From CAIUMH01 sp963758555 (GTDB taxonomy: Bacteria; Actinomycetota; Acidimicrobiia; Acidimicrobiales; RAAP-2): a stretch of DNA of 64,000 nucleotides. Shown piece after piece: positions 45,898 to 54,618 of this stretch. The notes beneath the pieces are model-generated. The model saw only the letters and a list, made by a program, of their open reading frames with translations, was not told the origin of the DNA and did no database searches. Position 1 is the stretch's first letter; each line of letters begins with the position of its first letter. Both the position numbers and the translations under genes were made by a program. The DNA lies in the NCBI GenBank assembly GCA_963758555.1, contig CAVWVW010000003.1:1302001-1366000 (forward strand), written 5' to 3'.

Positions 45898-46566
45898 TCA
45901 GTGCAGGATGTTGATCGCCCGAGCGGCGACCACGATGATCGTCACCATCGAGATCCCTGACTCGACCGTCATGAGCGCCTTGGCCACCCGAGACAACGGC
46001 ATCGCATCGGTGGGGCTGAAGGCCGACGCGTCGGTGAACGCCAGATAGAGGTAGTCGTAGAAGCTCGGGTGCCAGTCAGGCTCGACGAGCTGGGGGTTCT
46101 CCATCTGAGGGAACTGGAAGTCGGGCCAGCGCTCGAGCTTCGAGCCCCGCACCGACGGGCCGCCTCGATCGAGCTCCCAGTACCAGAGCCCGAAGGCGAT
46201 CACGTTGGTGACCCAGATCAAGATCGCCGAGAAGAACAGCGAGCGGCCGTCGTTCAAGGTGGCAGCCGGGTGCCAGAACTGGCGGTGGATCAGGAAGGCG
46301 ACCGAGAGGATGTTGGCCACGGTGATGAGGGCTAAGACCGTGATCGCCACCGGACGCGTCCACTTGGGCTCTTCAGGGTGCCGATGACGATGGGTGAGCA
46401 GCGGGATGAGGAGCGCGAGGACGAGGGCCGGCACCAGCCAGTGGGGCTTGATCACCAGCGAGTCAGGCAGCGCCACGTAGAGAGCGACGCAGGCCACGAT
46501 GGCCACCGCTGCCGGCCATCGGTCGACCTGGTACTCCTTGTCCGGATCGAAGGGCACGGTGCTCAC
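45898..46566 (-). CDS. DUF1345-like / ion-channel-like membrane protein
   Basis: 222 residues with about five membrane helices. The C-terminal part, PSFYDYLYLAFTDASAFSPTD followed by a final helix (SGISMVTIIVVAARAINIL), resembles the pore-like end found in DUF1345 and small two-helix channel proteins, but there is no potassium selectivity signature (TVGYG). It starts at a GTG that overlaps the Rieske oxygenase stop (GTGA), so the two are coupled. The function is unknown. Confidence 0.72.
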   Translation of the reverse strand: MSTVPFDPDKEYQVDRWPAAVAIVACVALYVALPDSLVIKPHWLVPALVLALLIPLLTHRHRHPEEPKWTRPVAITVLALITVANILSVAFLIHRQFWHPAATLNDGRSLFFSAILIWVTNVIAFGLWYWELDRGGPSVRGSKLERWPDFQFPQMENPQLVEPDWHPSFYDYLYLAFTDASAFSPTDAMPLSRVAKALMTVESGISMVTIIVVAARAINILH

Positions 46567-47577
46567 GAAGCTGCTCGCTCAACGAGGGCCGCCAAGCTGC
46601 GTCGCATCTCGAGCGTGGTCTTGTCCGCTCGCACGTGGACCTCGACCGTCGGGTCCAAGGGCACCGAGAGCAGGTCGAAGCGGGACTGGATCATGAGGTC
46701 CTCTTCGATGACCGCCACCTCGAAGGCGACCGCCTCGTCCATGCGTGCCGTGTCGCCGTCGAGGTCATCTCGCCACAGGCTCGAGTAGATCCTCGTGGTC
46801 GTGGCGTCCTCGGGGCAGAGGAAGAACCCGATGGTGTTGGTCCCCCCGGCGTCGAGGAACTCGATGCGCAGCGAGAGGTGGAAGGGGGCGGCGTAGCGAT
46901 AGGTCAGCCGTCGCTGCTGGAGGAGCGGTCGGAGGCCCTGGGTGACACCGGGATCTTCCTGGTTGGCGAAGACGTGGGTGAGCTGGACGCGGTGGCCGAG
47001 GTCCTCTCGCTCGAGCTCGTAGGGCTCGACCTCCGTCGCCTCGTCGGTGCCGAAGGTGCCGGCGTGGACGAAGGGGAAGTGAGCCATGTCGAGGAAGTTG
47101 TCCGCCAAGAGCGCCGCTGAACCCCTGGTGCTCAGCACCGGGAGGTCACCGACCATGAAGGAGGCGTCGTCGGCTTCGGGCAGCGTCGGCAGCTCGGTGA
47201 CAGGGCTGCTCGGGCGCGAGGTAGATCATCCCGTGGGCTTCGGCCAGGCCAGCGGGTGCGCTCAGCGCCGCTCGAGGGGGCAGCGTGGCACCCGGTCCCA
47301 GCGAGGGGATCTCGACGCAGCGACCGTCGGCGTCGAAGCGCCAGCCGTGGTAGCCGCAGGTGATCGTCGTGGCGTCGCAGGTCCCGAGCGACAGGGGCGT
47401 GCGTCGGTGCGGACAGCGGTCAGCGAAGCCGTGGAGCGCACCGTCCTCGCTTCGCCAGAGCACCCAGGGCTCGCCGAGCAGGACCGCTCTGAGAGGGCTC
47501 GTGCCCACCGCGCTCGAGCGCTCGATGGGATGCCAGCAGCGACGCAGCGCCGGGTGATCGTTGCCGAACTCCGCCAT
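46563..47577 (-). CDS. Rieske-type aromatic-ring oxygenase alpha subunit (one apparent frameshift)
   Basis: 337 residues after repair. The N-terminal Rieske domain has CPHRRTPLSLGTCDATTITCGYHGW (positions about 47330-47420), a complete C-x-H...C-x2-H set for a 2Fe-2S cluster. The catalytic part has DNFLDMAHFPFVHAGTFG with the two iron histidines four residues apart. The frame shifts near 47208; removing one base gives LAPESPVTELPTLPEADDASFMVGD. Such enzymes hydroxylate or demethylate aromatic or steroid-like substrates and need a reductase, not seen here. It starts 49 bp after dnaE2 and is coupled to the membrane protein gene. Confidence 0.85.
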
Positions 47578-47626
47578 GTGGTCTCCGCTGCCTCCCGCCC
47601 GCATCGTAGGGCGCGCAGCGGCGAGC

Positions 47627-50600
47627 TCAGCGGAAGTCGCGCGACCCGGGCACCGGGGCGCTGGAGCACCAGAGGCTCGACGCGCTCGGCGGTGATGTTG
47701 ACCACCCCCTGGGCTCGCTCGAGTCGTCCATGGATCAACAGCGCCGGGGCGCGACGGGCCACGTGGCGCCAGCGGATCCAGGCTCCCTTGGAGAAGACGA
47801 TGTTGGCGTGGCCGGTCTCGTCTTCGAGGTTCAAGAAGACCGCGCCATGCGCGCTCTCGGGATGCTGGCGGTGGGTGACCGCGCCAGCCACCGAGACGCG
47901 TGCGCCCTCGTGCGAGCGGAGCCCGGCGGCGGGGATGACGCCCAAGCGATCGAGCTCAGGGCGCAGCAGCGAGAGCGCGGTGGCATCGGGGGTGACCCCG
48001 AGCGCCCAGAGGTCGTCGGCCACCGCTTCGAGCTCGGTGGGCTCGGCCAGCTCGGGGGCGATGGTGCCGGTCACGATCCCCCTCAGGCGATCCGGTGTCC
48101 CCTGCGCTGCGGCCCCTGCGCTCCAGAGCAGCGAGCGACGGCTCTCCCCCATGGTGGCCAGCGCCCCCGACGCCGCCAAGGTCTCGAGATGGCCTCGGCC
48201 GAGCCCCGCTCGACGGACCAGGTCTTCTTGCGAGGCCCAGGGCCTCCCTGTCGCGATCCGCGTGGCCACGTCCTCGCCGATGCCTCGCACCTGGGTGAGC
48301 CCCAAGCGCAGCGCCAAGCCACCGTCCGTCGGCTCCAAGGTCACCGCAGCCTCTGAGCACTGCACGTCAGGGCGTCGCGTCTCGATCCCGTGGCGCTCCG
48401 CATCGGCGAGCAGGCTCTGGGGTGACCAGAAGCCCATGGGCTGGGCGTTGAGCAGGGCCGCGAAGAAAGCAGCCGGGTGGTGGTGCTTCATCCACGCCGA
48501 GCAGTAGACGAGGTGCGCGAAGGAGACCGAGTGCGACTCGGGGAACCCGAAGTTGGCGAACGCCGCCAGCGCGTCGAAGATCTGCGCCGCGGTGACCGGG
48601 TCGACCCCCTTGTTGGCCATGCCCTGGTCCAGGCGTCCCTTGAGCGCCGCCATCCTCGCCGCCGAGCGCTTGGCCGCCATGGCTTGGCGAAGCTCGTCGG
48701 CCTCCGCGGCGCTGAACCCCGCGACGGCCACCGCCATCTCCATGAGCTGCTCTTGGAAGAGCGGCACCCCCAGGGTGCGCTTCAAGATGGGCTCGAGCAA
48801 GGGGTGCAGGTAGGTCACCGGCTCCTCGCCTCGGCGACGGCGGATGTAGGGGTTGACCGCGTTGCCCTGGATGGGCCCGGGTCGGATGAGGGCCACCTCG
48901 ATCACCAGGTCGTAGAAGCACCGGGGCTCGACGCGCGGCAGCGTCCCCATCTGGGCTCGGCTCTCGACCTGGAAGACCCCGACGGTGTCAGCCGCGCACA
49001 GCAGGTCGTAGACGGCGTCATCTTGGTCGAGCTCACCGAGATCGAGCGTCACCCCTTCGTGCACCGCGATCAGGTCGACCATCTTGTGGAGGGCGTCGAG
49101 CATCCCGAGCCCCAAGAGGTCGAACTTGACCAGCCCGATCGCCGCGCAGTCGTCCTTGTCCCACTGGAGCACGCTGCGGCCGGGCATCCTGCCCCACTCG
49201 ACCGGGCAGACCTCGATGACCGGTCGATCGCAGAGGACCATGCCGGCCGAGTGGATGCCGAGGTGGCGCGGGCGATCGAGCAGCTGGTTGGCCATGCGCA
49301 CCACGAGCTCGGAGGGCACCTCCTCGGCGGCGTCCCCCTCTGCAGGGGGGCTCGCCAGCTGACCGGCGAGATCATCGGTGCGGCGATCGACCCACCCCGA
49401 CCAGGCCTCTGCTTGCTCGGGCGTGTGCCCGAGCGCCTTGGCCATGTCACGGATCGCCGAGCGCGGCCGATAGGTGATGACGTTGGCGACCTGCGCGGCG
49501 TGATGGCGCCCGTAGCGGCGATAGACGTACTGGATCACCTCTTCACGGCGCCCCGACTCGATGTCTACGTCGATGTCGGGAGGACCGTCTCGAGCCGGCG
49601 ACAAGAAGCGCTCGAAGAGCAGGCCCAAGCGAACGGCGTCAGCGTTGGTGATCCCGAGCGAGTAGCAGACCGCCGAGTTCGCAGCCGAGCCTCGCCCCTG
49701 GCAGTAGATGTTCTGCTGCCGGCAGAACTCAGCGATGTCGTAGACGATCAAGAAGTACCCGGCGAAGCCGAGGGTGCCGATGACGCTCATCTCGTGATCG
49801 ATCTGCGCCCACGCACCGGGCACCCGCTCGGCCTCCCGAGGCCCGTAGCGAGCCAGCGCTCCGTCGTCGACCAGCTGGCGGAGCCAGGTCTGCTCGTCGA
49901 CGCCACCCGGACAGGCGAAGGCAGGCAGCTTGGGGGCCACCAAGCGCAGGTCGAAGGCCGAGGCACGACCGATCTCGACGGCTGTCTCGACAGCCCCGGG
50001 CCACCGGCGAAAGCGGCGCTCCTGCTCGGCCGGGCTGCGCAGGCACGCAGCAGCGTCCGCCGGCAGCCATCCCTCCATGGCATCGAGCGACGAGCGCGCT
50101 CGGGTCGCCGCCAACGCAGTGGCCAAGGGGAACGCCGAGGGCGTGGCGTAGTGGACGTTGTTCGTCGCCACCAGCGCCACGTCAGCCGCCGTGGCCATCA
50201 GGGCCAGCGCGTCGTTGCGAGCGGAGTCGATCGGCGTGCCGTGATCCCAGATCTCCACCGCCAGGCTCTCTCGCCCCACCGCATCGATGAGCTCGGCCAA
50301 GCGTCGCCGGGCCGCGCTCGGACCGTGGTCAGCCAGCGCTCGTGCCAGCGGCCCCTTCCGGCAGCCCGTGAGCACCCACCAGTGCCCTCGGTTCGCTCGA
50401 GCGAGGTCCTCGAGGCCCAGCTCCGGCTCCCCTTTGACCCCGCCACGAAGGTGCGCTTCGGCGAGCAGCCTCGAGAGCGCGGCGTAGCCCTCGGTGTCAC
50501 GGGCCACGAGCACCAGGTGCTCGCCCGGCGGGTCGAAGACCCCGGTGCGCGAGCCCGCCCGTCCCAAGGTCACCTCGGCCCCGAAGAGGGTGGGCAAGCC

Positions 50601-50774
50601 CACCGAGCGCGCTGCTTCGGCGAAGCGGACCACCCCGTAGAGGCCGTGGTGATCCGTCAAGGCCAGCGCGTCGAGGCCTAGGCGGGCGGCGGTCACCGCC
50701 AGCTCCTCGGGATCAGAGGACCCGTCGAGGAAGCTGAAGTCCGAGTGGCAGTGCAGCTCGGCGTAGCCGCCCAT
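47627..50774 (-). CDS. dnaE2: Error-prone DNA polymerase III alpha subunit (one apparent frameshift)
   Basis: Polymerase of the ImuA'-ImuB-DnaE2 mutasome, which performs translesion synthesis and causes damage-induced mutation. About 1048 residues: PHP domain (YAELHCHSDFSFLDGSSDPEEL), GRGSAANSAVCYSLGIT, catalytic aspartates in PPDIDVDIESGRREEV, helix-hairpin-helix and OB folds. The frame as written runs past its end; removing one base near 47648 gives a stop after GSRDFR, the C-terminus typical of DnaE2. The start at 50774 (MGGYAELH) overlaps the imuB stop as TGATG. Confidence 0.93.
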
Positions 50775-51865
50775 CAGTCGTAGCGCCCGACGAGCTGCCA
50801 GCCGGAGCGCTCGGCGCTCAACAGCATCCCTGTGCCGAGCTCGGTGAGGACCTGGAGGCGAGCCTTGGCTCGGCGTCGGTCCCACCAGCGCATGGTCAGC
50901 GGCCACGGACCCGCCCAGGCCACGATCGACATCGTCCTCGGATCACCCTCGACCGTGCAGCGTCCCGGCACGCCGGTCAGCAGCCCCCGAGCGCTCACCC
51001 CCACCGGGGCGCCCGCCACGTCGGTCAACCTGACAGAGCGCTGGGTGGTGAAGACCGTCACCGGCGAGGGAGCAGGCAGGCCTCCAGGCCAGGGAGCGGC
51101 GGCCCCGAGAGCGGCGGGCTCCTCTGAGCCGAAGGGAACCAGCTCGGCTCGATCTTCCGGATCGTGCCCGGAGCGCAGACGCGCCACCTGGACCCGCTCT
51201 GAGCCGAGGCGCTGCTGGACTCGTATGGCTGCTCGAGCCGCTCGCTCGGCGGCCAGTGACGAGCCGCCGAAGAACGAGGGCTGCGCCGCACTCGGTGGAG
51301 GCTCCTCGAGACCAGCCAGGCGCTGGCTGATGCGAGGGTCTCGGATCCCGATCAGCTCACCGAGCTCGCCGCGAGCCACGCGATGACAGTGCGCCCCGTC
51401 CGAGCCGAAGCGCTCCAAGACACGACGCTCGTCCAAGGCTGCGAAGCGTCCCAGGGTGTGAAGCCCGAGGCGCTGGCAGAGCGCTGCGAGCTCTGGGCGC
51501 CGCAGCACCGAGATGGGCAGTGCCGCCAGAAAGGCTCTCGTCGCCCCGGGCTCCACGATGTGCTCGGCTCGTGCCGCCATCACCGAGGCGAAGAGCCCCT
51601 CGGCCACCCCGATGCGCACCTCGGTCCCACTCCTCTGAGCCAGGTCCTCGAGCTCCGAGGCGAGCAGCGCGGCCACGGCTCCCTCGCCGCCGTAGAAGCG
51701 GCTCGGAGCGCGGGCAGGGAGGGCGGCTAATCCCAGTCGGATCGGCGTGACGAAGGGGCAGCGCTGATGCACGATCCCAAGGGTCTCGGCGAAGGCCCGC
51801 GCCTCTGCCCCACGAGGGCCTTCCTGGGCCAGCCCAGGAAGCCAGAGCGCGAGGGTCCGCTCCAC
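50774..51865 (-). CDS. imuB: ImuB, inactive Y-family polymerase-like mutasome subunit
   Basis: 363 residues resembling Y-family polymerases but lacking the catalytic acidic residues, as expected for ImuB, which links DnaE2 to the sliding clamp. Recognisable parts are RTLALWLPGL at the start, ASRFYGGEGAV-like and RIGVAEGLFASVMAARA, a helix-hairpin-helix region LCQRLGLHTLGRFAAL, and the late RWWDRRRAKARLQVLTELG. It is shorter than the roughly 500 residues common in this family. It lies between imuA' and dnaE2 with a 4-base gap and a TGATG overlap. Confidence 0.88.
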   Translation of the reverse strand: MERTLALWLPGLAQEGPRGAEARAFAETLGIVHQRCPFVTPIRLGLAALPARAPSRFYGGEGAVAALLASELEDLAQRSGTEVRIGVAEGLFASVMAARAEHIVEPGATRAFLAALPISVLRRPELAALCQRLGLHTLGRFAALDERRVLERFGSDGAHCHRVARGELGELIGIRDPRISQRLAGLEEPPPSAAQPSFFGGSSLAAERAARAAIRVQQRLGSERVQVARLRSGHDPEDRAELVPFGSEEPAALGAAAPWPGGLPAPSPVTVFTTQRSVRLTDVAGAPVGVSARGLLTGVPGRCTVEGDPRTMSIVAWAGPWPLTMRWWDRRRAKARLQVLTELGTGMLLSAERSGWQLVGRYD

Positions 51866-51869
51866 CAGC

Positions 51870-52571
51870 TCAGCTGCGCTCAGAGACGAGCGCTATCTCC
51901 CCTCCTGGCGACGGCAGCCACAACGAGCTGCGCTGCTCACGTGTGCCTCCACGACCTGTGACGCACAGCTCGACGGTGCGCGCGCTCAGACGACCTTCGC
52001 CGAGACCGGCACCTCGCCACCGAGAGGCAGCGACCTCGATGGTGAGCTCCGCAGGCAACGGCCACGCCGAGGTCCTGGCGCCCAAGATCACCAAGGCGGC
52101 GCGGCGCTCACGAGCCCGGGCCGCCAGCTGGCGGGCCGCTGCGTGAGGGACGCGAGTCGGCGGCCGGAGCAAGATGAGCTCCACACCTTCTAAGAGCTCG
52201 CCAGCAGCGATCGCCCAGTCCCCTTGGACCTGTGGGATGAAGACCACCCGGCGCAGGTCGAGTCCCAGCTCGACCATGGCGATGACCCCAGGATCGTCGA
52301 CTCCGATCGCCGCACACCAGTGACCGCCACGTGAGGCATGCGCGAGCAGGGCGACCCCGAGCGACGTGGCCCCCGAGCCCGGCGCTCCGGTGACCAGGGT
52401 CGTGGTCCCTCGGCGCAGCGCGCCACCAGGGAGGAGCTCGGCCAAGGCTGGGAGCACGGGCAGCGTGCGTGCGGCGGCGGGGACCACAGGGGTCACCTGC
52501 TGGCGCAGCGCCTGAGGCACAGGAGGCCGACGAGAGGAGCGAGCAGACGAGCTGGTGCGAGAAGCGAACAT
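51870..52571 (-). CDS. imuA: ImuA', RecA-like mutasome accessory protein
   Basis: 233 residues: a basic, Pro/Ser-rich N-terminus, then a RecA-like core with GAPGSGATSLGVALLAHA, a degenerate Walker A that lacks the usual lysine, DDPGVIAMVELGLDLRRVVFI and ELILLRPPTRVPHAAARQLAARARER. ImuA' proteins resemble RecA but are not thought to need strong ATPase activity. Its start codon lies within a LexA box, and ImuB and DnaE2 follow directly, so the operon should be SOS-induced. Confidence 0.87.
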   Translation of the reverse strand: MFASRTSSSARSSRRPPVPQALRQQVTPVVPAAARTLPVLPALAELLPGGALRRGTTTLVTGAPGSGATSLGVALLAHASRGGHWCAAIGVDDPGVIAMVELGLDLRRVVFIPQVQGDWAIAAGELLEGVELILLRPPTRVPHAAARQLAARARERRAALVILGARTSAWPLPAELTIEVAASRWRGAGLGEGRLSARTVELCVTGRGGTREQRSSLWLPSPGGEIALVSERS

Positions 52572-52579
52572 ACGTTCGA
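52564..52579 (-). promoter_or_regulatory. LexA (SOS) box over the imuA' start
   Basis: On the minus strand TCGAACGTATGTTCGC matches the actinobacterial LexA consensus TCGAAC-N4-GTTCGA in 11 of 12 fixed positions. The ATG start of imuA' is inside the N4/half-site, so LexA bound here would block both transcription start and the coding start. Confidence 0.85.
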
Positions 52580-52662
52580 CTCTAGCGAGAGCCTGTGCGC
52601 TCGGCCACCGACGTGTGGTGGCACACTTGAGAGATTCTTCGTCCTGACGCTCAAGGAGCCCC

Positions 52663-52950
52663 GTGGTCGACACGGACACCGACACCCTCACCGACGCCGA
52701 GCTCCGGCAGCGCTTCGACCTCCCCTGGGAGGTCGTGCTCTGGAACGACCCGGTCAGCCTGATCTCCCTGGTCGTACGCGTCCTCCAGCAGCTCTTCGGC
52801 TACGACCTGGCCAAGGCGGAGCGCTTGACCATGGCCGTCCACCACGAGGGCAAGGCTGTGGTCTGGACTGGCGAGAAGGACAAGGCGGCGGCCTTCTGCG
52901 TCGCCCTCCACGGCTACGCCCTGGCCGCCACCATCCAGCCGAGCCAGTGA
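52663..52950 (+). CDS. clpS: ATP-dependent Clp protease adaptor ClpS
   Basis: 95 residues with PWEVVLWNDPVSLISLVVRVLQQLFGY, matching the ClpS signature (W-x-V-x-L-x-N-D), and KAVVWTGEKDKAAAFCVALHGYALAATI, the second half of the fold. ClpS delivers N-degron substrates to ClpAP/ClpCP. GTG start at 52663 with AAGGAGCC upstream. It is coupled to the DUF2017 gene by a GTGA overlap, the same pair found in Mycobacterium. Confidence 0.93.
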   Translation: MVDTDTDTLTDAELRQRFDLPWEVVLWNDPVSLISLVVRVLQQLFGYDLAKAERLTMAVHHEGKAVVWTGEKDKAAAFCVALHGYALAATIQPSQ

Positions 52951-53375
52951 GCGAGCCCTTCCACAGGACCGCTCGGGGCATCGCCGTCGATCTGCCGGGG
53001 CCCCTTCGCTCCTGGCTGGCCGCCATGGCCACCGAAGCCGCCAGCGACGCCTTGATCGACGGGCCCGTCCACCGCCGGCTCTTGGGGCCCATCAACCCGA
53101 CCGACGACCACGACGACCCCTTGAGCGAGCTCCAACGCCAGTTCGGCGTCGAGGGCTCCCTGGGCGCCCTGGTCGAGACGGCCCACGCCGAGCTGCTGAG
53201 CGAGGAGCAGGCCGAGGAGTGGATCCGAGCACTCCAGCTGATCTTGGTGGCCACCGCTGCTCGCTACGCCGTGGCTGACGAAGACGACGTGGCTGCCCTC
53301 GGCGACGAAGAGGCCACCACCCTCACCACGCTCCAAGGGGCGATCTCGCTCCTCATCGAAGCCCTCGACGGCTGA
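52947..53375 (+). CDS. DUF2017 family protein
   Basis: 142 residues, cytoplasmic and mostly helical: DLPGPLRSWLAAMATEAASD, RRLLGPINPTDDHDDPLSELQRQFG and a late helix EEWIRALQLILVATAARYAV. The family is found next to clpS in actinobacteria and is uncharacterised; the GTGA overlap with clpS suggests a role linked to Clp proteolysis. Confidence 0.85.
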   Translation: MSEPFHRTARGIAVDLPGPLRSWLAAMATEAASDALIDGPVHRRLLGPINPTDDHDDPLSELQRQFGVEGSLGALVETAHAELLSEEQAEEWIRALQLILVATAARYAVADEDDVAALGDEEATTLTTLQGAISLLIEALDG

Positions 53376-53378
53376 GCC

Positions 53379-54083
53379 ATGTGCGGTCGGATCGCCCTGT
53401 TCACCCCGCCGGTGCGGATGGCCCGACTCCTCGAAGCGACCTTGGCCGAGGGCGTCGAGCCTGACGGGCACGCCAGCTGGAACGTCGGGCCGACCCAGCG
53501 GCTCGACGGGGTGCTCGACCACGATGGCACCCGGCTCCTCGACCGCTTCCGCTGGGGGCTCGTCCCCTCGTGGGCCAAGGACCTGAGCATCGGGGTCAAG
53601 ACCTTCAACGCCCGAGGCGAGACGGTGGCGTCGAAGCCCTCGTTCCGAGCGGCGTACAAGACTCGGCGGCTCTTGGTCCCGATCGACGGCTTCTACGAGT
53701 GGGACCGTGCCGCCAAGCCCAAGTCCCAGCCTCACTTCTTTCAGCGCACCGATGGCGAGCCGCTAGTGCTCGCAGGGCTGTGGGAGGCCTGGCGAGATCC
53801 GACCGATCCCGACGCACCAGCGCTGCGAACGGCCACGATCATCACCACCGAGGCGGGAGAGGACATGGACGCTATCCACGATCGGATGCCCGTCGTCTTG
53901 GAGCAGGCGACCTTCGATCTGTGGTTGAGCGCCGACCCCGACGAGCGCGAGGCGCTCGGTGACCTGCTGCGCCCCGCCCCCAGGGGCACCTTGGAGCACC
54001 ACCCCGTCGACCGAGCCGTCGGCAACATCCGCAACGACGGCCCCGAGCTCATCGAGCCCGACGAGCCCTCCGCGCTGTTCTAG
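53379..54083 (+). CDS. yedK: SRAP/YedK abasic-site processing protein
   Basis: 234 residues of the SRAP (HMCES) family, which crosslinks covalently to abasic sites in single-stranded DNA and shields them. MCGRIALFTPP puts the catalytic cysteine at position 2; FNARGETVASKPSFR holds the Asn and Glu, and AIHDRMPVVL the catalytic histidine. WGLVPSWAKD and GFYEWDR are further signatures. The ATG is fixed by the need for Cys2. It starts four bases after the DUF2017 stop. Confidence 0.94.
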   Translation: MCGRIALFTPPVRMARLLEATLAEGVEPDGHASWNVGPTQRLDGVLDHDGTRLLDRFRWGLVPSWAKDLSIGVKTFNARGETVASKPSFRAAYKTRRLLVPIDGFYEWDRAAKPKSQPHFFQRTDGEPLVLAGLWEAWRDPTDPDAPALRTATIITTEAGEDMDAIHDRMPVVLEQATFDLWLSADPDEREALGDLLRPAPRGTLEHHPVDRAVGNIRNDGPELIEPDEPSALF

Positions 54084-54108
54084 CGAGACGTCGGAGCGCT
54101 GGTCTCGC

Positions 54109-54513
54109 TCAGCGGCGGCGCAGGGCGACCACCGGGATGACCCGGTCCGTCTTCTCCTGGTACTCGGCGAACTGCGGCACGGCAGCAGCCTGCTTGCCGT
54201 AGACCTCAGAGCGCTGGGGCTCAGGCAGCACCTCGGCCGTGGCGTCGAACGCCTCGGTCTGGTACTCCACGTGGACCGCCGGGTTGGCCTCGAGGTTCAC
54301 GAACCAGTCGGGGTTGTTCGGTGCGCCAGCAAAGGAGGCGAAGACGTAGAGCGTCTCGCCATCATCGGCGGGGGCGCTCATCACCGGGGTCGTGCGGGGC
54401 AGGCCTGACTTGGCCCCTGTGGTGGTCAGCAGGACCAGCTGGTCGCCGAAGTGCTCGACCACACCGGCGTTCTCTCGGAACTGCTTGATGATCTGCTCGT
54501 TGAAATCGGTCAT
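54109..54513 (-). CDS. F420-dependent (DUF385) deazaflavin reductase-like protein
   Basis: 134 residues of the split-barrel deazaflavin-dependent nitroreductase family (Ddn/DUF385): VVEHFGDQLVLLTTTGAKSGLPRTTPVM is the family signature, followed by YVFASFAGAPNNPDWFVNL and VPQFAEYQEKTDRVIPVVAL. Members use coenzyme F420H2, known mainly from actinobacteria and some other groups. The substrate is not known. GGAGACACGTC precedes ATG 54513. Confidence 0.9.
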   Translation of the reverse strand: MTDFNEQIIKQFRENAGVVEHFGDQLVLLTTTGAKSGLPRTTPVMSAPADDGETLYVFASFAGAPNNPDWFVNLEANPAVHVEYQTEAFDATAEVLPEPQRSEVYGKQAAAVPQFAEYQEKTDRVIPVVALRRR

Positions 54514-54618
54514 GACGTGTCTCCGGTGTGCTCGTCGCGGTCGGTGCGAGGCGCCGAGGCGTCTCACGCACCAGTGTGCCACGGCGCCTCAGCGTCTCGT
54601 GGCGCGCCACGGACTGTC

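Noticed and set aside
1136..47652. Programmed +1 frameshifting or true pseudogenes
   Set aside because: Sites share no slippery motif, and the genes include unique essential functions such as ileS; sequence error is simpler. Kept as a finding for read checking only.
48477..50681. Open frame of 734 codons opposite dnaE2
   Set aside because: Antisense shadow of a conserved polymerase with no recognisable protein features.
50775..50906. Upstream extension of dnaE2 by 44 codons
   Set aside because: Arg/Pro/His-rich sequence without homology, overlapping imuB; the start at 50774 fits the PHP domain and the TGATG overlap.
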